From Actinomycetota bacterium (GTDB taxonomy: Bacteria; Actinomycetota; Actinomycetes; Streptosporangiales; Streptosporangiaceae): a stretch of DNA of 11,931 nt. Below are positions 1-6,565 of this stretch, piece by piece (positions within the stretch are counted from its first letter, which is position 1; the number at the start of each line of letters is the position of its first letter). The notes beneath the pieces are model-generated. The model did not search any database and was not told where the DNA came from. It saw only the letters and a program-made list of their open reading frames with translations. Position numbers and translations under genes: made by a program. The stretch covers positions 1 through 11,931 of the forward strand of contig PLIQ01000346.1 in the NCBI GenBank assembly GCA_003140115.1, given 5' to 3'.

Positions 1-233
1 GCCGAATATTTGCTATGGCTCGGGTCTCTAGTTCTCGCCCTTGATGAGTACAGATCATTAAATTCGGAGCGGCCTCGGCTCCGCACTTTCACGATACGAG
101 CCGCCGACGCATGAGAGTAGAGGAAGAACGCACAACTGCGTCATTGGCTCATCGCCATCGCCTGTGCCGCCCGGCGCCAGCCGAGGGATGTAGTGAAAGG
201 CGACGTCCCTGATGGCTTCGGCGATGAGCGGCG

Positions 234-386
234 GTGCCCGCTGAAGTGGACGAGGTATGCGCCGGGTTGGCCGGCACGATCGAAGAGCCCTGTGATCTCT
301 CCGCATCACTCCTAGCGCCGCGTTTCGCGGCGTTCTCGTCGCTCCTGCCGGCGGGCTTGGATGCGTTCGTGCCGGCGGGTATGTAG
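234..386 (+). pseudogene. Possible C-terminal remnant of an unidentified protein, or a 50-residue ORF
   Basis: From a GTG at 234 the frame stays open for 50 codons to TAG at 384-386. The translation is balanced (acidic first half, then a hydrophobic end containing FAAFSSLLPAGLDAF), unlike the Arg/Pro/Gly-rich shadow frames nearby. No ribosome binding site precedes the GTG, and a TGA in frame at 225-227 closes the frame just upstream, so a truncated 3' end of a former gene is more likely than a small active gene. It converges with the hydrolase gene ending at 393. I do not recognise the family, and chance remains possible. Confidence 0.2.
314..334. terminator. GC-rich hairpin downstream of the hydrolase gene
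   Basis: CGCCGCG (316-322) and CGCGGCG (326-332) form a perfect 7-base-pair stem with a TTT/AAA loop. G-T and A-T pairs can extend it to 314-334. It begins 59 bases after the stop codon of the minus-strand hydrolase. There is no U-run on the minus-strand side, so it would be a U-less actinobacterial-type terminator if functional. It could equally serve convergent plus-strand transcription. Confidence 0.35.
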
Positions 387-392
387 AGAGGC

Positions 393-1220
393 TTACCCCT
401 TGATGAAACTGAGCAGGTCGGTGTTGAAGGTGTCTTTATAGGCGGTTGTCTGCGCGAGGCCGTGCGGGGCGCCGGGGTAGACCTTCAGGGTGGCGTCGTT
501 GACGATCTTGGAGGATTGGAGGGCGGCGGCGCCGATCGGCACGATCTGGTCGTCATCACCGTGGATGATCAGGGTCGGGACGTCGATCTTCTTGAGGTCT
601 TCGGTGAGGTCGGTTTCGGAGAAGGCCTTGATGCAGTCGTAGGCGCCTTTGACGCCGACGGTCATGCTCATCAGCCAGAACGAGTCACGAAGGCCCTGGG
701 AGACGGTGTTACCGGGCCGGTTGGCGCCGTAGAAGGGGGCGCTGATGTCCTTGTAGAACTGTGACCGGTCGGCGGAAAGGCTGGCCCGCAGGCCGTCGAA
801 CACCTCGATCGGCAGGCCGCCGGGGTTGGCGTCGGTCTTGAGCATCAGCGGCGGGATCGCGCTGACCAGGACGGCCTTGGCGACGCGGGAGGTGCCGTGG
901 CGGCCGATGTAGCGGGTCACCTCGCCACCGCCGGTGGAGTGACCGACGAGGACCGCGTCGTGCAGGTCGAGGGCCTCGATGAGCTCGGCGAGGTCATCGG
1001 CGTAGGTGTCCAGGTCGTTGCCGTTCCACGGCTGGCCGGAGCGCCCGCCGCCGCGGCGGTCATGCGCGACGGCCCGGTAGCCGTTCGAGGCCACGAGGAA
1101 CAACTGGTCATCCCACGCGTCGGCGGTGAGCGGCCAGCCGTGGCTGAACACGACCGGGCGGCCGCTGCCCCAGTCCTTGTAGAAGATCTCGGTGCCGTCC
1201 CTCGTGGTGATGGTTCCCAT
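393..1220 (-). CDS. Alpha/beta hydrolase, cofactor-free chloroperoxidase-like
   Basis: This 275-residue protein has the usual length of the cofactor-free haloperoxidase/perhydrolase group of alpha/beta hydrolases. Visible motifs are HGWP (27-30, oxyanion-hole loop), the nucleophile elbow GHSTGG with Ser95, the acid in HGDDDQIVP (most likely Asp224) and the catalytic His253 in APHG. No signal peptide or membrane segment is seen, so it is probably cytosolic. The ATG at 1220 has AAGGAG at 1233-1228, 7 bases upstream. Members hydrolyse esters or lactones and can form peracids from carboxylic acids; halogenation in vitro is a side reaction. Here it may process a product of the upstream oxygenase cassette, but the 171-base gap to the preceding gene means it could have its own promoter. 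The fold and triad are secure; the substrate is unknown. Confidence 0.93.
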   Translation of the reverse strand: MGTITTRDGTEIFYKDWGSGRPVVFSHGWPLTADAWDDQLFLVASNGYRAVAHDRRGGGRSGQPWNGNDLDTYADDLAELIEALDLHDAVLVGHSTGGGEVTRYIGRHGTSRVAKAVLVSAIPPLMLKTDANPGGLPIEVFDGLRASLSADRSQFYKDISAPFYGANRPGNTVSQGLRDSFWLMSMTVGVKGAYDCIKAFSETDLTEDLKKIDVPTLIIHGDDDQIVPIGAAALQSSKIVNDATLKVYPGAPHGLAQTTAYKDTFNTDLLSFIKG

Positions 1221-1391
1221 CAGGTTTCTCCTTCTTGATGTGTGCTGGTGACCTTGGATGGTCCCCAGCGGCGGTCGACGGGCTGTCGCCCGCGGGTGAT
1301 GGTCCCTGGCGCCGGCCCTGTCTGCCTCTCCAGGTCACGCCCATGATCTTGGTCGGCGTGCTCAGGCCGCGGACCTCGTTCAGCGCGATGG
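1221..1391 (-). other. Intergenic gap before the hydrolase
   Basis: This 171-base spacer contains the AAGGAG site of the hydrolase (1228-1233) and a short CGGGC/GCCCG hairpin at 1279-1292 with a 4-base loop. I see no clear -35/-10 pair on the minus strand. A minus-strand frame through 1395-1320 reads a short protein-like stretch (LTIALNEVRGLSTPTKIMG) overlapping the end of the 99-residue gene and then turns into Arg/Gly/Pro-rich sequence. It could be a decayed fragment. Confidence 0.4.
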
Positions 1392-1691
1392 TCAGCTGGC
1401 GGGGTGGGTTGTGAAGGCTTCTGCGATTGTCGCGGCTACTTTCTTGGCGATGCCGAACTCGTTGACCATCCGCGAGATGACCAGGCCGCCGCCGTGGACG
1501 TGGAACGTGGTGGCGTTGCCGTCCTGGTCCAGGTGCACGGTGGCGGTGGCAGCCGCCGATTGCTTTACTTTCAGTGCCTGCTGGGTACCGCTTCCGTGCG
1601 TGGTTATCTCGTAGCGGCTGCCGAGTTTGTCTTGCAGCGCCTTGGCGGCCTGTTGCAGGGTTACGGATCCTTCTACGGTCACGGTAGGCAT
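1392..1691 (-). CDS. Small conserved-looking protein of unknown function (99 aa)
   Basis: I chose the ATG at 1691 rather than the longer open frame reaching 1970 because AAGGAG lies at 1704-1699, 7 bases upstream. The extra N-terminal sequence is His/Arg-rich shadow of the DUF998 gene. The product opens with a beta-strand-like stretch (MPTVTVEGSV), then a helix with KALQDKLG, alternating strand-like segments (QQALKVKQSA, TATVHLDQDG, TTFHVHGGG), and a C-terminal amphipathic helix (NEFGIAKKVAATIAEAF). It resembles unnamed actinobacterial small proteins with a GGG-hydrophobic-SR-x-x-NE-x-GIA-x-K motif, recalled from general knowledge and not checked. There is no signal peptide and no Cys. It sits 62 bases after the DUF998 gene, so it is probably co-transcribed. 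A binding or accessory role is possible; no function is assigned. Confidence 0.8.
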   Translation of the reverse strand: MPTVTVEGSVTLQQAAKALQDKLGSRYEITTHGSGTQQALKVKQSAAATATVHLDQDGNATTFHVHGGGLVISRMVNEFGIAKKVAATIAEAFTTHPAS

Positions 1692-1698
1692 TCCGGGT

Positions 1699-1704
1699 CT
1701 CCTT
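1699..1704 (-). promoter_or_regulatory. Shine-Dalgarno site fixing the start of the 99-aa gene
   Basis: A perfect AAGGAG on the minus strand lies 7 bases before the ATG at 1691. It decides for this start over the 93-codon longer in-frame ATG at 1970. Confidence 0.75.
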
Positions 1705-1753
1705 CGGTGGCGGTGGTTCACGGCGGGGCTTGGATTGAGTTCCGGGGTGGCCC

Positions 1754-2359
1754 TTAACCTGAAATCCGGGCGAGATCGATCGCGACGATCAGGATCCAGG
1801 GGATCGAGGACAGGTAGAAGAGGCGCTCGAAGACCCCGAAGAAGGGCTTGAGCCGCGGGCCCCTGATCGCGAGCACGACGGCGATGACGCTGCCGAGCAT
1901 GATCCAGGGGATGATGGTGAGAGCGCTCTCGGCCCCGTTCCAGGCCGGGTAATGGCTCAGCGTGGACCACAGGCCGGTGGCCGCCCAGACCAGCCCGCCG
2001 AAGGCGATGACCGCCAGGATCATGTGAATGATCCCGTGGAGCGTCTGGAACCGGCTGCCGTGCTGGTCGGTGGCGAAGAACGGGATGAGCAACCGGGCCG
2101 CGGCGGTCACGATCAGCGCCGCGACCACGTGGGTCGGGGTAAACGGGTGCAGCTGGGCCAGGGCGATCCCCAGGGCCAGGCAGCCTACGCCGCCGGCTAC
2201 GGCTTGCAGCCAGAACCAGCCACGGTAACGGCCGACGCCATAGTCGCTGACCGCATCGCGTACCGGGTTGTAACCGGTGGGCAGCAGATGCAGCATGATC
2301 AACGCGACCGCCTGGACCGCGGTGGCCAGCGCCGCGATAATGCTGAAGGCTTTTATCAT
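1754..2359 (-). CDS. DUF998 family integral membrane protein
   Basis: This 201-residue polytopic membrane protein has about six hydrophobic helices, near 5-25, 48-70, 75-95, 108-130, 145-165 and 177-196. The family signature is visible in the first loop (PTGYNPVRDAVSDYGVG, about 27-43) and in the segment around TDQHGSRFQTLHGIIH (98-112), both rich in conserved polar residues near membrane boundaries. Its ATG (2359-2357) overlaps the MFS stop codon in an ATGA arrangement, with a GGAAGGA site inside the MFS gene, so translation is probably coupled. The biochemical function of DUF998 proteins is not established. The tight coupling suggests a role with the transporter or in membrane handling of a hydrophobic product, which is inference. 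Confidence 0.88.
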   Translation of the reverse strand: MIKAFSIIAALATAVQAVALIMLHLLPTGYNPVRDAVSDYGVGRYRGWFWLQAVAGGVGCLALGIALAQLHPFTPTHVVAALIVTAAARLLIPFFATDQHGSRFQTLHGIIHMILAVIAFGGLVWAATGLWSTLSHYPAWNGAESALTIIPWIMLGSVIAVVLAIRGPRLKPFFGVFERLFYLSSIPWILIVAIDLARISG

Positions 2360-3969
2360 CGGATCCTTCCAGGCTTAGCGCCAGGCGGGTCGAGGTCGGC
2401 GCCTGGGTCCTCGTCGGGTAGCTGGCTGCTGAACTCCTGCGCGGTCCGTGCGGTGTCTTCCTGGATGCCCCGCCGGAGCCCGCGCAGCGCCACGACGGTT
2501 GCGACGGCCATGATGATGGCCATCCCGTAGAGCACGTCGCGGATGGCGGCGGCGAAGTCGGCGCGGATGAACGCGGGGATGGCGGTGATGTTGCCGTTGC
2601 CGCCCTGCAGCTGGGCGATCTTGGCCGCTTCCGCTGACGCCGCTGGCCCGGGCAGGCCCCGGCCGGTCAGCGAGGAGGTGATCGCGGACCGGAACCGGGT
2701 GATCAGGAGAGTGCCCAAGATGGCGAAGCCGACGCTGGCGCCGTAGTTGCGGACGGTCTGGGTGATGCCGGTGGCCTCGCCGTAGGAGTACCGGGAGGCC
2801 CGGTTGATCGCGTCGGTGTTGGCCTGGCCCAACATCAGCCCCATGCCGGCCCCGGCCATCACGATGTAGGTCACCTGGCCGCCGACATGCAGGTCGGTGG
2901 CCCGGCCGGCCCACAGCCCGAACCCGGCGGCGGCCAGGGCGCTGCCGAGCACCACCGGCCGCTTGGCCCCGATCCGGTCCAGCATCCGGCCGCCGATCTG
3001 CGCGCAAACCACGAAGCCGAGGAAGAAGTACAAGATGAGCAGGCTGGCGGTCGTGGCCTTCTCGGCCAGGGCGATCTGCCCGTAGATGGCGGCGAAGAAG
3101 AACACCGGGATGAACGCCATCATGGCCACGCCGAGGATGATGTTCTCCACCAAGAACGCCTGGTTGCTGAAGATACGGACGTTGATCAGCGGCGATTCGG
3201 TCCGGCGCTCAACGGAGAAGAACACGATCAGCAGCAGCACGCCGACCGCGATGCTCGCCCAGATGGCCGGGTTGCCCCAGCCCCACAGGGCCGACTGCTG
3301 GAACCCGAACACGCTCAGCCCCACACCGCCGATGATCAGGGCCAGGCCGCGGTAGTCCATCGGCGCCGGGCGGCATTCGTTGGCCGGCTTGGAGACCGCG
3401 ATCAGCGCCAGCGCGATCAGCGCGACCGGGATGTTGATCCAGAAGATCGCCCGCCAGGTCCACTGGATCAGGTACCCGCCCGCGATCGGGCCGATCGCGG
3501 TCAGCGCGCCGGCGATGCCGAAGAACAGCGCCAGCGCCCGGCCGCGCGAGCGCAGATCGAAGGTCACCACCACGATGGCGATCGCGGCCGGGAACATGAT
3601 CGCCCCGCCCGCGCCCTGCACCGCGCGGAACGCCACCAGCCATGCTTCCGCGGCGCCGCCGCGGGGAGTCAGCCCGCACAGCGCCGACGCGCCGGCGAAG
3701 ATGATCACCCCGAGCACTACCATCCTGCGGTGCCCGGCGATGTCGGCCAGGCGGCCGCCGAACGCGAACAGGGCCGCCAGGGCCAGCAGGTAGGCGTTGA
3801 TCGCCCACTGCATGCCGCTGGAGGTCAGGCCCAGGGCGTGCTGGATCGTGGGCGCGGCGATCGAGACGATCGTCTGGTCGATGAAGGTCATCGCGACCGC
3901 GAAGATCATCGCCGTCAGGATCAGGGTCCGGGACCGGCCACCGGCTCCGGCGGTACTGCTGTGGCTCAT
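2356..3969 (-). CDS. MFS transporter, DHA2 (14-helix, EmrB/QacA-type) family
   Basis: This 537-residue inner-membrane proton antiporter has about 14 predicted helices. Visible motifs are the DHA2 motif D1 in helix 1 (FIDQTIVSIAAP, 29-40, with Asp31), motif A in the 2-3 loop (GRLADIAGHRR, 72-82), motif B in helix 4 (RAVQGAGGA, 115-123), the antiporter motif C in helix 5 (GALTAIGPIAGG, 154-165), and WRAIFWINIP (172-181), typical of DHA2 members. The ATG at 3969 has a full AGGAGG at 3981-3976, 6 bases upstream. The gene lies 46 bases after the SDR gene and overlaps the DUF998 gene by 4 bases, so it is inside the operon. The family exports drugs, dyes and hydrophobic natural products; here it may export the cassette's product or protect against it. 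The exact substrate cannot be read from sequence. The C-terminal tail (about 505-537) is polar and acidic. Confidence 0.95.
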   Translation of the reverse strand: MSHSSTAGAGGRSRTLILTAMIFAVAMTFIDQTIVSIAAPTIQHALGLTSSGMQWAINAYLLALAALFAFGGRLADIAGHRRMVVLGVIIFAGASALCGLTPRGGAAEAWLVAFRAVQGAGGAIMFPAAIAIVVVTFDLRSRGRALALFFGIAGALTAIGPIAGGYLIQWTWRAIFWINIPVALIALALIAVSKPANECRPAPMDYRGLALIIGGVGLSVFGFQQSALWGWGNPAIWASIAVGVLLLIVFFSVERRTESPLINVRIFSNQAFLVENIILGVAMMAFIPVFFFAAIYGQIALAEKATTASLLILYFFLGFVVCAQIGGRMLDRIGAKRPVVLGSALAAAGFGLWAGRATDLHVGGQVTYIVMAGAGMGLMLGQANTDAINRASRYSYGEATGITQTVRNYGASVGFAILGTLLITRFRSAITSSLTGRGLPGPAASAEAAKIAQLQGGNGNITAIPAFIRADFAAAIRDVLYGMAIIMAVATVVALRGLRRGIQEDTARTAQEFSSQLPDEDPGADLDPPGAKPGRIR

Positions 3970-4015
3970 CGTGTTCCTCCTGCATCAGGACGGGGCATCC
4001 TCACCCGCCGGGCGC

Positions 4016-4753
4016 TCATGGGGCGCCCCTCACCGCGGCGTCCCAGAACTCCTGAACGGGCGGGTAGATCAGCTCGTGATCGCGCGACAGCTCTGCCTTG
4101 ACGGTCCGGGTCCGCTCGTCGGCGAGCACCTCGATCTGGCCGGCCTCGACAGCGTCGAAGACCTGCTGGGCGACTGATTCGGGTTTGTCCTTGGGTGCGT
4201 TGGTCAGCGCGCCCATGTCGGTGTCGATGAAGCTGGCATGCACGGCGACCACGAGGGTGTCCTGGTGATGCAGTTCGAGGCGGACGCCGTTGGTCAGCGA
4301 CCAGGCAGCGGCTTTCGAGGCGCCGTAGGAGGCGTCGAACGGGTTGGTGTAGAAGCTGGTGACCGAGAGCATGTTGATGATCGCGCCGCCGCCGTTGGCC
4401 GCGAGTACCGGCGCGAAGGCCCGGCACATGCTCAGCGTCCCGAAGTAGTTGGTCTCCATCTCCAGCCGGGCGGCGTCCAGGTTTGGCGCGCCGGTGAATG
4501 TGCTGTACTTCAGCACTCCCGCGTTGTTCACCAGCAGGCTCACGTCCGCGCACTGCGCCGCGACCTGGGCGACGCGTTCCGGGTCGGTGATGTCGGGGGC
4601 AACGGGGGTCACGCCGGGCTCGGTGACGGCGGCCGGATCACGCGCGGCTCCGTAGACCTTGGCCGCACCCCGGCTGACCAGCTCCCGGGCATACACCCGG
4701 CCCAGGCCGCGGTTGGCCCCGGTGACCAGGGCAACCGATCCGTCGATCTTCAT
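4016..4753 (-). CDS. Short-chain dehydrogenase/reductase (classical SDR)
   Basis: This 245-residue protein has the normal length of a classical SDR. It shows the cofactor motif TGANRGLG (11-18), an Asp at the end of beta-3 (DITD, 54-57), NNAG (76-79), the structural Asn102 in TNYFGT, Ser130 about 13 residues before Tyr143, and Lys147 in YGASK, so the catalytic tetrad is complete. Arg15 in the Gly motif and Arg38 after beta-2 suggest NADP(H) preference. The start at 4753 is chosen because GAGGAG lies just upstream and the protein then begins directly with the Rossmann strand. An in-frame ATG at 4840 would add 29 Pro/Arg-rich residues and abut the oxygenase stop codon at 4847. The protein probably reduces or oxidises an aldehyde, ketone or alcohol, plausibly the carbonyl product of the oxygenase encoded 93 bases upstream. 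The substrate is not determinable. Confidence 0.93.
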   Translation of the reverse strand: MKIDGSVALVTGANRGLGRVYARELVSRGAAKVYGAARDPAAVTEPGVTPVAPDITDPERVAQVAAQCADVSLLVNNAGVLKYSTFTGAPNLDAARLEMETNYFGTLSMCRAFAPVLAANGGGAIINMLSVTSFYTNPFDASYGASKAAAWSLTNGVRLELHHQDTLVVAVHASFIDTDMGALTNAPKDKPESVAQQVFDAVEAGQIEVLADERTRTVKAELSRDHELIYPPVQEFWDAAVRGAP

Positions 4754-4757
4754 GGCT

Positions 4758-4763
4758 CTCCTC
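4758..4763 (-). promoter_or_regulatory. Shine-Dalgarno site fixing the SDR start
   Basis: GAGGAG on the minus strand lies 4 bases before the ATG at 4753. The spacing is short but workable. It supports this start over the upstream in-frame ATG at 4840. Confidence 0.6.
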
Positions 4764-4846
4764 GTGACTGGGACCTGCCGCGACCGGCCGCGTCCGGTAT
4801 CTGGTCGCGGTCCGTCAGGGCGCGGCAACGGCGGGATCAAGCGGAT

Positions 4847-6232
4847 CTACTGGTCGGGGATCCAGCTGCCGTGGAACCCGAGGGGGATCCTGGCGGGCAG
4901 GTGGACGCGGGCGACCGGTTCGGCGGTGAAGTCCTGGCCGGCGAGGATCACCAGGTCGGCGGCGCCGCGGTCGGGGTTGTGGATGTAGGCCATGACGTAG
5001 CCGTCGTCCTCGGCGGCGTCCGGCGCGGCAGGGGCGAAGACCGCTTCGCCCGCGGTGGCGTCTTTGCCGAATTCGTGGGCCTGGACGGTGCCGGCGGCCA
5101 GGTCGTGTTTGAGGAGCGCGTTGCTGAACGCCTCGTCGGCGAAGTCGCCGCCGGGTGAGATCGTGGCGTGACCTACCGCTGCGATGACGGCGCTGTAGCC
5201 GTAGCGGTGCGGCTGGCCAGTCACCCGTTCGTCGGTGCGGGGGAATTCCTGCGGGCGGTCGTCCAGGCGCTGCTGGGTGACTTTCCCGGTGGCCGGGTCG
5301 ATGATCCACCGGTCCAGGGTCAGCGGCCCGTTCCCGGTCAAGGTGGAGGCGTCGTAGGCGCCTGCGTACCGGACCAGGTCGACCACGACCCGGCCTTCGT
5401 CGTCGTAGGCGTTGAGGGTGTGGAAGACCCAGCACGGGTCCACCTCGAACCAGCGGACCCCGGCCGCGGCGTCCCCCCGGGGCAGCAGGCCGACCCGGGC
5501 CTGGTGCGCGGGGTTCCAGTTGTAGGGCAGCTTCAGCCCGGCCGATACCGCGTCCAGGCTGAAGGTGACCGGAAGGTCGAGCAGCACCACGTAGCTTCCG
5601 GTGAGCGCGAAGTCGTGCATCATCGGGCCGCCGGGTACCGGGATGTCGGTGGTGCGGCTGGCCGTGCCGTCGGCGCCGATAATCAGGTGCTGGATGTGGT
5701 CCCAGGCCCAGAAGTAGGCGATGGCGTGCAGCTCACCCGTCGCGTGGTCGAGCTTGGTGTGGGCGGCGAACCCGCCGGGCAGCGTGCCGGCAAAGTCGCA
5801 CGGGCCGAGCGTGTCCAGCTCGCCGGACAGCTCATAGGGCAGCGGGCCTGCCTCGACGGTGGCCAGGTAGCGGCCGGCGTGGGCGATGATGTGGGTGTTG
5901 GCGGCGAAGTCCATGTCGTTGTGGACCGGCCCGGCCGGCCATTTATCGCCCAAGGCCTCGGCCAGCTGGCGGGAGCGGACCCAGCGGTTGCGGTACCACT
6001 CGGCCTTGCCATCACGTAGCCGCACCCCGTGCACCATGCCCGGGCCCAGGAACCAGTGTCCCTCCCAGAAGCGGTAACCGGGATCCTCCAGGCCCAGCGG
6101 GTTGGGGCCGTTGCGCAGGTAGCGCCCGGACAGCCCGGCCGGCACGCTGCCGGTCACCGGCAGGTCGAAAACGGTGAGCTCCTCCTCAACAGGGGTGAAC
6201 GGGCCGTGCAGGAAGCGGTTCTGATCAGGCAT
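4847..6232 (-). CDS. Carotenoid cleavage oxygenase (RPE65/lignostilbene dioxygenase superfamily)
   Basis: This 461-residue non-haem Fe(II) enzyme has typical family length. The four iron-binding histidines sit in the expected contexts: His158 (AAHTK), His206 (MMHDF), His271 (FHTLNAYD) and His454 (GFHGSW) near the C-terminus. Supporting motifs are GRYLRNGPNP (37-46), the second-shell-type Glu127 in TVEAGPLPYE, and EFPRTDER...PHRYGY (329-346). It should cleave a C=C bond with O2 to give two carbonyl products. Substrates in the superfamily include carotenoids, apocarotenals, stilbenes and phenylpropenes, so a carotenoid substrate is not proven. The usual GDGMxH stretch reads GPGMVH (64-68), an odd substitution. 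The ATG at 6232 has AAGGGAG at 6245-6239. It is the first gene of the minus-strand cassette, has no signal peptide, and faces the divergent LAL regulator. Confidence 0.94.
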   Translation of the reverse strand: MPDQNRFLHGPFTPVEEELTVFDLPVTGSVPAGLSGRYLRNGPNPLGLEDPGYRFWEGHWFLGPGMVHGVRLRDGKAEWYRNRWVRSRQLAEALGDKWPAGPVHNDMDFAANTHIIAHAGRYLATVEAGPLPYELSGELDTLGPCDFAGTLPGGFAAHTKLDHATGELHAIAYFWAWDHIQHLIIGADGTASRTTDIPVPGGPMMHDFALTGSYVVLLDLPVTFSLDAVSAGLKLPYNWNPAHQARVGLLPRGDAAAGVRWFEVDPCWVFHTLNAYDDEGRVVVDLVRYAGAYDASTLTGNGPLTLDRWIIDPATGKVTQQRLDDRPQEFPRTDERVTGQPHRYGYSAVIAAVGHATISPGGDFADEAFSNALLKHDLAAGTVQAHEFGKDATAGEAVFAPAAPDAAEDDGYVMAYIHNPDRGAADLVILAGQDFTAEPVARVHLPARIPLGFHGSWIPDQ

Positions 6233-6565
6233 TACTAGCTCCCTTCCGGGGTTGGCGGGCGCCAGCTGGCATCCGTCCGGGCCGGGTCTTCCCCGGGATC
6301 TGCCCTGCTGCGATCATGACCCAGCCAGCAGACCCGGGAATCTGTCAAATGACTCGGCCTGGCCCGCCGGCCCGTCGATGACCCGCAGTCAGATGACCGG
6401 TGCGCCCGCGCGGTCGGCGGATGCCCGACGGTGCCCGGGCTGACTGGGCTGGCTGAGACGTGGTACGTGGCCAGGCCCGTGCCAGGGGCGTATCGTGCCA
6501 AGGAGAGATCTGTCTATGTTCTGGGCTGACCTCGCTGGACAGCTTGGGCGAACCGGTGGGCGGGC
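6233..6565. promoter_or_regulatory. Divergent promoter/operator region between the oxygenase operon and the LAL regulator
   Basis: This 333-base region should carry promoters for both directions. On the minus strand a perfect TTGACA (6348-6343) could be the -35 of the oxygenase operon, though I see no good -10 at 16-18 bases. A perfect 10-base palindrome, GCCAGCTGGC, lies at 6261-6270. CCCGGGATCTG (6292-6302) recurs as CCCGGGAATCTG (6333-6344), 41 bases apart. ATGAC occurs at 6316, 6349, 6378 and 6393. AAGGAGAG (6500-6507) is the only strong plus-strand Shine-Dalgarno site, and it precedes an ATG in another frame from the LAL gene. No conserved plus-strand promoter was recognised. Confidence 0.6.
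6261..6270. promoter_or_regulatory. 10-base palindrome, candidate operator
   Basis: GCCAGCTGGC is a perfect dyad centred about 33 bases upstream of the oxygenase start codon, just before its ribosome binding site. Its position suits a repressor or activator site for the minus-strand operon. It is short and GC-rich, so chance is not excluded. Confidence 0.3.

Larger units (their letters stand above)
1..392. other. Gene-poor left edge, possible degenerate coding remnants
   Basis: I find no convincing intact gene here. The longest minus-strand open frame (58-309) has an Arg/Pro-rich translation without recognisable motifs, and I treat it as chance. A plus-strand frame open from 228 to a TAG at 384-386 has a more protein-like composition at its end (Leu, Ala, Phe, Pro) and is listed separately. 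The sequence TGCCGGCGGG occurs twice, at 346-355 and 370-379. A CGGAGC/GCTCCG inverted repeat with a 7-base loop lies at 65-83. The lower, more mixed GC of the first 130 bases differs from the genes to the right, which suits an old junction or decayed DNA. Confidence 0.5.

Noticed and set aside
58..309. 83-codon minus-strand frame at the left edge
   Set aside because: No recognisable motif, Arg/Pro-rich start and no clear ribosome binding site; not enough to call a gene.
1692..1970. Longer N-terminal extension of the 99-residue protein
   Set aside because: The extension is His/Arg/Pro-rich antisense-like sequence overlapping the DUF998 gene, while a perfect ribosome binding site fits the ATG at 1691.
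2887..4101. Plus-strand open frame of 404 codons opposite the MFS gene
   Set aside because: Its translation is rich in Asp, Arg, Gln, His and Gly with no motifs, typical of an antisense shadow of a high-GC gene. The minus-strand MFS protein has all family motifs.
4754..4840. Earlier SDR start adding 29 residues
   Set aside because: The extra residues are Pro/Arg-rich and precede the usual first Rossmann strand. GAGGAG supports the ATG at 4753.
4238..6019. Long plus-strand open frames (306 and 283 codons) opposite the SDR and oxygenase genes
   Set aside because: They are antisense shadows with Gly/Val/Asp-rich low-complexity translations; the minus-strand genes are unambiguous.
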